64,000 nt of DNA, from NCBI RefSeq assembly GCF_001625305.1, contig NW_017804620.1, forward strand, positions 615,364-679,363. Direction: 5' to 3'. Positions 56,835 to 64,000 of this stretch are shown here, one piece after another (position 1 is the stretch's first letter; every line of letters begins with the position of its first letter). The DNA is from Branchiostoma belcheri. Its lineage: Eukaryota > Chordata > Leptocardii > Amphioxiformes > Branchiostomatidae. Both the position numbers and the translations under genes were made by a program. The notes under the pieces are model-generated. The model was not told the DNA's origin, ran no database searches, and worked only from the letters and a program-made list of their open reading frames with translations.

Positions 56835-57015
56835 ACCACTGCCAGGCTTCGGGAGGCGGCTGGAAAGAGTAGAAATTGGTCAAATAGAGAGATAACATGC
56901 CGGGGGAGTTGGTCCGCTGGAGAGTACAGTTCAGATGCGGCAAACTATATCTCTAGCGGACCAACTCCCCTGGCATGTTATCTCTCAATCTGACCAACTT
57001 CTACTCTTTTTATAC
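56835..57015. mobile_element. Foldback family F
   Basis: GAGATAACATGCC with GGGGAGTTGGTCCGC (left arm) pairs with GCGGACCAACTCCCCTGGCA and TGTTATCTCTC (right arm), bounded by CCAGGCTTCGGGAGGC. Further copies: 62293-62445 (complete), 59275-59520 and about 53395-53530 (partial). Confidence 0.8.
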
Positions 57016-58112
57016 TAACTATTATTATAATACTCTCATTATATTAACTTTAGTAAATATAACGTTATGTTGTCCTCTTAGCCTTCTGTTTTCAATTGTT
57101 GTCCCTTTTTATTGGAACGGGAACCATTGATGTAAATTTATGCGACCATAGCAGTGTATTTGACAGCCCAATCTTGTGACGAACTATCTGATAGACCATT
57201 CCCTGTGAGAATGGAATTCAAGTTTACCCACTTTACGAGGCGAATCAAGGCTGAAGGTCACGGGGTCACGTGACCTCGGGAGGAGAACACATTCCGCTGT
57301 CGTCGCTATGCCGTCAAGTTGGAGGCTAACATTGGGGGATTTCCTGATACCCTATCATCAAAATAGGCAATACGTAATTTTTTTGCTGAAAAAATTGCTG
57401 AAAAGAAATTTAATGCCGACAGAGCTTGGAGCTAAGAATGTTGATAGGATAGTTACAATGACTTCATACCTTGTTTTCGTCACATTCGCGATTACTGCAA
57501 ACCCCTTACCTAGCCTCGCATTGCCTAGCATGACAAGAAGGCAAACAACCGTTTAGTACAGAAGTCAAGGACCGGTCATGGCTGCTATTGTTAGAAAAAA
57601 CAAGAGTTCGTAGAACACATACCTCCGCAAGTTAATGGGGGCCCGCATGCTCTTTTCCGTAGAGCGCAATTTAATTCTACGTAGAGCGTAATTACTGCTG
57701 GGTGCACAATTTTTTTGGGGTGCACCATATATAAGATAAAATAAGAACTTAGTGTCAGCAAAAACTAGTTATGTTTCATTTCTACTGAGAATCACTTTAG
57801 CAATGATTTTATTATTTTTCAGATGTATATTAAGAATATTCTGTATGTCATATATAACATATATGTCAAACATTGGCTGCACTGGTGCACCCACAGAAAA
57901 AAAAAATGGGTGCACAGCTCCAAATTTGGCCAATTGGGTGCACCAAGGTGCACATGCACCCAGTATTTCCAGCCATGCTACTAGTATGTGTATGTCGCTA
58001 TTGCGTGCCAGCCCTAATCCCACACAGACCCGGCTACATCGCTACAAGCCCGCCCTACCCGAGTGGTGGATACAACTGTTTATTGTGCTTTTCTTCTCTC
58101 CTCCTTCTACAG

Positions 58113-59204
58113 CCTTAAAGGATCGCCTGCGAAGTGGAAACTATTTCTTGAAGACAATTGTTCCAAAGGAAGAAATAATCCTTAGTGGCAAAAAGGAAGC
58201 AAGAAAGTCTCGAAGGATATTGAAAGATCGCCTAAGACACACAAGTAAAAAACTATTTTTTGAAGACATTTGTTCCCAAGGAAGAAGCGGTAAAAGAAAA
58301 GAAGGCCACTGTCTTGGAAAATCGAGACACCAAGGAGCGCTAAGGATCGCCTAAGACGCAAGAAGTGGAAACTATTTCTTGAGGACAATTGTTCCGACGT
58401 AAGAAATCCTTGGCAAAACGGAAGCAAGGAAGTTTCGGTCTTGGAAAATCAAGACACTGAGACACACGAAGTGGAATCTATATCTTGAAGACAATTGTTC
58501 CGACGTACGACATCCTTAGCTGTAAAAGGAAGCCAGGAATCTGCTGTGTCTTGGGAAATTAAGACACAAGAAGTCTAAGAGATATTCTCGAAGACAATTG
58601 TTCCGAAGTAAAAACTCCTTAGCGGCAAAAGGCAGTCGTTGTCTTGGCAAACACGCAAGAACATATTTGCTACATTTCAACAACGTCTTGAAGACGCAAG
58701 ATGAACTCCTCCAAGTGGTGGGGGAACCTCTGGGGAAAGTCGAAGTCGAAGAAGCAATACAAGAAGGCGTTCTCTTCGGGCGCTCCTCCTGAAACAGAAG
58801 GCGAAGACGCTGCACAAGACGACGTCCAAGATGGCGGCAAACGTCGCAGCAACGGCTCCTTCGATAACCTTGAAGTTGAAGGTCATGACCTTCAGATGAA
58901 GGTCAGCCCGACGAACAACAAGGACGTGAGCCGGACCATGCAGGCCCGGATCAAGTCAAAGGTCAATCCTCACCTCGCAGACAGCTCCAACAAGATCATC
59001 AGAAAGTCCGACAGTTGCCCCTTTCGGAGGAACGTCGGGATTTCGAACTCGGGACGTTTCAAGGAGCATAAGTACCGTATGGGCGTGTTCGATAGACCCG
59101 ACTTCTTCACGGATCCTTCCGAAAGACAAGACAGAGGGTCGCCGAGGATGGAGAGGTCGCCAAGGAGGGAGGGCAAACCTGCGCCGCTGGTGACTGACTT
59201 GTGA
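58113..59204 (+). CDS. PRR15/PRR15L-family protein (exon with repeated 5' UTR)
   Basis: The coding part is 58701-59204, 167 residues. The N-terminus SSKWWGNLWGKSKSKKQ resembles the WWKSL...KKSKE start of vertebrate PRR15. The C-terminal half has RRNVGISNSGRFKEHKYR, matching the family's signature (ISRSGRFKEKRKVR in PRR15, VSNSGRFKEKKKVR in PRR15L). It is longer than human PRR15 (about 129) and PRR15L (about 101), the excess being basic, disordered, Ser/Pro-rich tail. Family function is poorly known; PRR15 has been linked to proliferation and gut/trophoblast differentiation. A strong pyrimidine tract and TTCTACAG at 58112 mark the acceptor, leaving a 588-base 5' leader in this exon. No canonical poly(A) signal lies close downstream. 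Confidence 0.82.
58130..58690 (+). repeat. Five tandem units in the PRR15-like leader
   Basis: GA(A/G)GACA(A/T)TTGTTCC occurs near 58153, 58263, 58381, 58488 and 58590, with CCTTAG or CCTTGGC and AAGAC(A/G)CA(A/C)GAAGT between, a period of about 105-118 bp. The array stops just before the ATG at 58701. Confidence 0.85.
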
Positions 59205-59274
59205 CACGGCGAGACTTGTGTGAAGTTTCGTTTGTTTGGGATTGAGATGTTTAATAGTTGGTGGTGGGCAGTAG

Positions 59275-59520
59275 CCTTTACCAGGCTTTGGGAGGTGGCA
59301 AAATGTAGAGGACCAAATGCAATGCAATGTTATTTGTCTATTTGGCCGATTTCTACTCTTTCTAGCCGCCTCTGAAGCCTGGTGGTTGGGAGTAGCCTCT
59401 ACCAGGCTTCGGGAGGTGGCAAACTGTACTACCTAGTAGACCAACTCCCCTGGCATGTTATCTCTCTATTTGGCCAATTTCTACTCTTTTCAGCCGCCTC
59501 TGAAGCCTGGTAGAGGCTAG
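59275..59520. mobile_element. Foldback family F, nested partial copies
   Basis: Two GTAGCCT(C)TACCAGGCTTCGG/TTGGGAGG starts and two CCGCCTCTGAAGCCTGG ends sit in the 3' flank of the PRR15-like gene. Confidence 0.65.
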
Positions 59521-59585
59521 GTGGGGGTTGGTAGATTGAGTGCAGGAAAATAAGCAGTAGGGTTTTGGTAATCTCTACCCAATGA

Positions 59586-59675
59586 TGGGGTATGGACCCT
59601 CTCTGGCGAATGGATACTGCCTGGCCAATTTGATGCTGTCTTTTGTCACCCTAGGATCTGCTTGGAGATTAGGGT
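59586..59675 (+). repeat. Single arm of the 2452-2752 foldback family
   Basis: It contains GTATGGACCCTCTCTGG, GGCCAATTTGATGCTGTC and AGGATCTGCTTGGAGATTAG. 59700-61960 after it shows no gene, only AT-rich sequence. Confidence 0.6.
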
Positions 59676-61974
59676 TTTGGGACCACCTGTTGGATTGACT
59701 TCTCTCGCTCGCGCTGGGAAAAATAGACTTGTGACTTCAAAGTTGTTTCTTTTGTGTAAAATCGAGAAGATTTTGTGATCACAGAAAAACAAAGTGATAG
59801 AATGCTGATTTCGAACCCCGTGTTGCACCTGGTTCAGCAGAAGATCTCGCGAGAGTTGGTAACGAGAACAGACGTTCGATTGTTCGGTCATGACGTGATG
59901 AAGGACATTGTTGACCCTGTATAATGTCCTTGGTTGACCTTTTTTGAGAGACTCTTGAGTAGTCTTTCTTACAATGGCTCAGCATTGTTTTCGAGCTTGA
60001 TCTACAATTCGGGAATTCGATGTATCATTGTTAATATGATGTAGAGGGCTCTGAAAAGAGAAGTTGAACAGAGGGTGGCTTGCAGCTGATCAAATGTGAG
60101 ACGCCATCTTTAAAACATGGCGACGGATGGATGGAATGTCGTCTGCGTTGCCATGGCGACAGCAGTGACCCTCTGGGGTCAAGAGATTTCTAAATACCAA
60201 ATATGGCCTTTTGCAATTTGCTAAATGGACTTAAGGCAGTAGACAGCAATTTTGTACATTTCATTGATTAAGATGAAAGAAAGCATGATTTTTACTCTAT
60301 TAATTTTATGTGATTTGAAGATTGTGATGTTAATATTAATGACATTCTGTCAAAGGAGATTTTCGTCATGTTTGTTTTTGTTATAGCAATTTGCAGCACA
60401 ATTTGAGCTCGCGTACTTTTAAGGGATGGATCAGAAAGGGCCATAACAGTTTTTCAACAGTTTATTCATAAAAAACAGCCTCGCAGCCTGTACAAAAACA
60501 TGCTGAATAACACTGACTTTTTTTACTGTTACTTGTCTGGCAAATGCAAATTAACATTGCAATACATATACAAACACACGAACAAAACCATTACAAAAAG
60601 CCTCACATGGGCACTAAAGTAAAGTCCAGAGAGTCCTAAGGGTCTTACCGTGAAGACTTATTGTACAGGCATATTGCCCTGTGTAAGAAAGAGTTTTTCA
60701 ATCTTTTCGTACGGGCTGCTGGTACTGTAAATGAGGGCAATTGAAAGGTAGGGGGTTTGTAGAAATATTGCTGCAGGCTGACATATGTAAATATTTTTCT
60801 CTCTCTGCCTGCTTTTGATGACAATGGTTGTACTTTTTTCACCGACGTCTTATTTGTAAAAATGCTTCTCTATTTCTGAAGAACTTGCTGTAATTTTTTT
60901 GGGCGTTAAAACACAAAATGTTCCCCTGTATATCTGTCTCATACATAGGCCAATTCTTGTATTTTCCCCAAAAACGTCACCAAGAAAATATATTCCACAT
61001 CCTCAATTCTGTTCCTTAAACATTCCACCCACTTACAAAATATTCCCAGGTCAAAACCACTGGCAAAATATTTATTTTTTTCTGTAAATCTATATCTTAT
61101 AGCCCGTGTCTAGATCTTTCCTCAAAAGTCTCAAGGAACACATTCTTGTTTTTCAAAACCTCCGTCGATCTAAAAACTCCTTTCTGGTCCATCCCGATAA
61201 TGTGAAGTAGCCATTTTTCCGCACGGATTTTAACTCAAGTAGTTTTGAACACTTAAGGATGAACTTAAGGTTTTTATCAGTGAAAATAAGACATATGTAC
61301 ACTTAAGATTCCGCTTATCATTTCACACTGGTCACCTTAAATTTGGAAAGTTAAAATTTATACTCAAAATATTTTAATAACTTTACAAATGTATAAAAAT
61401 CTAAGAGTACAGACATATCAGAAGCTAAGTAAGAAGCAAAAATTTATCTTTTCTAAAAATATACTGCCTTGGGTATTTATCAAAAACGTCTGTTTCCAAC
61501 TTTTCAGTGACCAGTGATTTTTGCATGATTATTTGCTGGTTTTGCAGATTCAAACTTGTGTTTACTGTGACTTGGTCACTTTGCTTCATTGATTAAATTG
61601 ATTTATTGATCATTGATTGACTGATCATCATTGAGTGATATATTTACTTTGACTTGTTTTGCAAATCAACATCTAACCCAAAATACAGGTAACATCCTAG
61701 ATGTACTTTCAGTCTGGTTCGTGAAGTCACGCCTCCTGTCGTTCACAACATGAACTGCAGTGCACTGTCGTGTGTAAACAAACATGTACCCAGATATAAT
61801 ACATTCTGAGTCTATACTTTTTCTGTTACCTTCAGTTTCGTTTAATGAAGTTAATAATAATAGTAAAAATTATGACCTATAACTCTCACGTTTTTCTATA
61901 TCCCGTTATTAATGTTATTAACAAATTAATAACCACAGTTGTGAAATAAACTCTACCCTACAACCAAGTAATGG

Positions 61975-62098
61975 ACCGTTCCAGATCGAACACATCGAAC
62001 CCCCGACGTGTTCTATTTCGAACAGGGGGTTCGATGCGTTCGACATGTTCTATTTCGAACGGGGGTTCGATGCGTTCGATCTGGAACGGTCTATTCTA
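61975..62098. repeat. Inverted repeat with TTCGA blocks
   Basis: GGACCGTTCCAGATCGAAC pairs with GTTCGATCTGGAACGGTC; the interior repeats ACGTGTTCTATTTCGAAC / ACATGTTCTATTTCGAAC. A short hairpin element. Confidence 0.8.
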
Positions 62099-62292
62099 AT
62101 TCGGGGTTGAAGTGCAGTTGTGAGTAGAATTCTAGAAATACCAAGCCTAAGTGTTGACATTCTTTTCTCTCTATTGTGCTGTTTTTAAAAGCACATACTC
62201 TAAAAGAAAGAGCAACATTGTCCGTACCAGTAACTTTAAACATACCAGACATAGTTCAAAGTCCTCGCCGTTTAAAACGTTTCACATTAGTA

Positions 62293-62445
62293 CTAGCCTC
62301 TACCAGGCTTCGGGAGGCGTCTGGAAAGAGTAGAAACTGGGCAGATAGAGAGATAACATGCCAGGGGAGTTGGTCCGTTAGAGAGTACAGTTTGCCGCAC
62401 TCTAGCGGACCAACTTCCCTGGCATGTTATCTCTCTATTGTCCAA
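62293..62445. mobile_element. Foldback family F, complete copy
   Basis: TAGCCTCTACCAGGCTTCGG start; GAGATAACATGCCAGGGGAG pairs with CTTCCCTGGCATGTTATCTC. Very similar to 56835-57015. Confidence 0.8.
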
Positions 62446-62544
62446 TATTTGTCCAACCTAATACCAACCCAGAAAAGAACAAGAAATAGCCATGCCTTCA
62501 AGTACCAGAGTTATCAACCAAGAATTGAGGTGTTAAAAAAATCA

Positions 62545-62765
62545 TTTTTTTCCTAGACTATATCGCAGAGTGGAACTCCCTGCCACCAAGTACAGTAGGG
62601 GCATTGTCAATAGATAGCTTTAAACAATGTCTAGAGTTAAATGTTCAAGGATTAGGTATAACAAGTCGTTCGGTGTAATGCAACCAGCTGCCGCCGCGCC
62701 GCGTGCCTGCGAAGCTGGCGTGTTACGCCGAAGGGCGGTTATACCGGCTATACAGATACAGAATT
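62545..62765 (+). mobile_element. 3' end of the same LINE family, copy 2
   Basis: It reads EWNSLPPSTVGALSI, DSFKQCLELN and ends TSRSV and a stop, followed by the same GCCGCCGCGCCGCGTGCCTG tail as at 45419-45662. 5'-truncated. Confidence 0.75.
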
Positions 62766-62879
62766 TCTACTCTTTCCAGCCGCTCCCGAAGCCTGATAGA
62801 GGCTAGACTAGCCCCTGTGTCTGCCCGCATAGTTTCAGACTGAAAAGAGAAAATTCTCGTCTCGTCTCGTGCATATTTA

Positions 62880-63300
62880 AGAGGTTGGCCGCGACTTCCG
62901 CAATGTCACAGCACAAAGGTGCATTCAAGGGGGCCGCATCGGGTTACCGTTCCCATGGCAACGGCGATGGCGTCACCCGAGCGCGCGAAAAGGCTACCTG
63001 TCAGTGTAGGCAAAATGTCGTCTGCAAAATGGCGGGGGTAGAACATTTTTTTTTGGCTGTTTTTTTGTTGTTTTTGTTTGTTTATTTTTACGTGCGTTTT
63101 GTAAACAAAAAACCTTGTTTGTTTCCTGTGTGAAAGTGATCTGAACTTTCACCCCAGAAAGTTCGCCCCTCCCCCCGGCGCCCTGTGATTGGCCGTGACG
63201 TCATTCTTTTCTTTGTCCTTCTTCTGATCTGCCCTCTACTGTGTCAAGGGTTCGCAGGGAGCGACTCAAAATCACGATTCACACCGCACTCGTTACAGCT
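62880..63300. promoter_or_regulatory. CpG-richer segment, possible promoter
   Basis: It holds GATGGCGTCACCCGAGCGCG, AAAATGGCGG (YY1-like), a GATTGGC (reverse CCAAT) and TGACGTCA (a perfect CRE palindrome, about 63197) within about 300 bp. It could drive a gene beyond the window. No exon is identified; 63530-64000 also has no recognised coding sequence. Confidence 0.35.
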
Positions 63301-63321
63301 AGGCATCCAATACAGTTTTAG

Positions 63322-63525
63322 GGCTTGGAAACACGATTTTTCAAAGGCAATATTCTAGTCATTTACCTACATGCTGAGTTGAAATCACACTATCCCAATG
63401 TATATGGACCGTCGTGGAGCAAAAATCCCCAAAAGTCTGACGGAAAATAGTTACTGGAAGGGCCCTGGGCTGATTTCTAGGGTACTACCCGTAAAATAAA
63501 GGACTCGTCTTTGGGGCTTGTTTAC
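63322..63525 (+). repeat. Dispersed repeat family B, copy 2
   Basis: Homologous to 13968-14156 along its length (GGGCTTGGAAACACGATTTT start, CTGGGCTGATTTCTAGGGTA core). Confidence 0.75.
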
Positions 63526-64000
63526 GCATACTGTATCAAATACTGATTGAGGTGTGCTGATGTGAAGCAGTATGTGTCAATATCATACAGATTGCCTTAT
63601 TAAGAATATTTCCAGTTTTGCTGCTCTAAAATGCCTTTAAACAGAATTTTTAAGAACACGACAAGAACATCAACACTAGAAACATAAGCCAGACACCACA
63701 AATGTTTTCATACTTCAGCCGAAACGGCTGTTTTAAAACCTACACGTTTACAGACGGACACTGAAGTTTTGCGCCGTGCCCCGCTGTACCCGGGACAGGT
63801 AACTCACTGTGTACTTAAGCACACTGAGTCGCGCCAAGCTCCTCTGTTCTGCCGTTTGATCTGGGAACGTTCCCGACAATTATCCCGTCTTAATCACAAC
63901 TGAGGACGATCACTCTCACTCTCAAGACGTCGTGAAGCGTCGTAAGAGTGTCGTGCGACCTTAAGAAGACGGTGGGAGGACTGGAGTAAGACTACCAGCA

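Noticed and set aside
57752..58354. 200-residue open frame upstream of the PRR15-like gene
   Set aside because: Its second half is the tandem 5' leader repeat and its first half crosses the pyrimidine tract and acceptor at 58112; no domain is seen.
62885..63133. 82-residue frame with a hydrophobic stretch
   Set aside because: The hydrophobic part is a T/G-rich low-complexity run and the rest is CpG-rich promoter-like sequence; no family match.

Overview
This is eukaryotic nuclear DNA: split genes with GT-AG introns, a (TG)n microsatellite, tRNA-derived SINEs, LINE 3' ends and many foldback elements. The gene content is deuterostome. The compact introns, heavy small-repeat load and amplified TPR/nucleotidyltransferase genes point to a cephalochordate (Branchiostoma, amphioxus). 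The species is an inference. A 20-base run of N at 28373-28392 shows it is an assembled scaffold.

Layout. (1) 1-5048 is repeat-rich flank without a recognisable exon. (2) 5049-21255 (+) is a chimaerin gene (SH2, C1, RhoGAP; pro-orthologue of vertebrate CHN1/CHN2). Eleven coding exons give 450 residues in one continuous reading; only the short first coding exon is missing. A roughly 3 kb 3' UTR reaches a polyadenylation signal at 24226. (3) Nested antisense in the 6.5 kb chimaerin intron 13931-20415 is a gene for a large TPR protein with an internal GlnD/DUF294-like nucleotidyltransferase (NTase) domain (14637-19635, minus). (4) 24-36 kb holds a weakly supported small gene (25189-27004, +), the assembly gap, and a dense field of foldback and dispersed repeats. 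(5) 36.2-42.7 kb is an inverted segmental copy of 13.2-20.1 kb. It carries a second TPR-NTase gene (37603-41820, +), a broken spare N-terminal exon, and inverted broken copies of two chimaerin RhoGAP exons. (6) A possible small minus-strand gene lies at 43162-44239. (7) 44-58 kb is mostly SINEs, LINE 3' ends, foldback elements and a 37-38 bp minisatellite. (8) 58113-59204 (+) is a PRR15/PRR15L-family gene with a tandemly repeated 5' UTR. (9) 59.2-64 kb is repeats plus a CpG-richer end that may be the promoter of the next gene.

How it fits together. Chimaerin is a lipid/DAG-regulated Rac GTPase-activating protein. In human, CHN2 and PRR15 are neighbours on the same strand, and the same order and orientation appear here, so this looks like an old chordate gene pair split by a lineage-specific insertion. 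The inserted material is the TPR-NTase gene and its inverted duplicate. This duplicate carried chimaerin exons with it, which fixes the direction of duplication. Independently, almost every chimaerin exon has one or more partial copies of its own edge in the adjoining intron, so the locus keeps making short local duplications across splice sites. The TPR-NTase pair is the best candidate here for an undescribed system: a predicted nucleotidyltransferase inside TPR scaffolds, present as a fast-changing duplicated family. Its substrate and any immune role are unknown.
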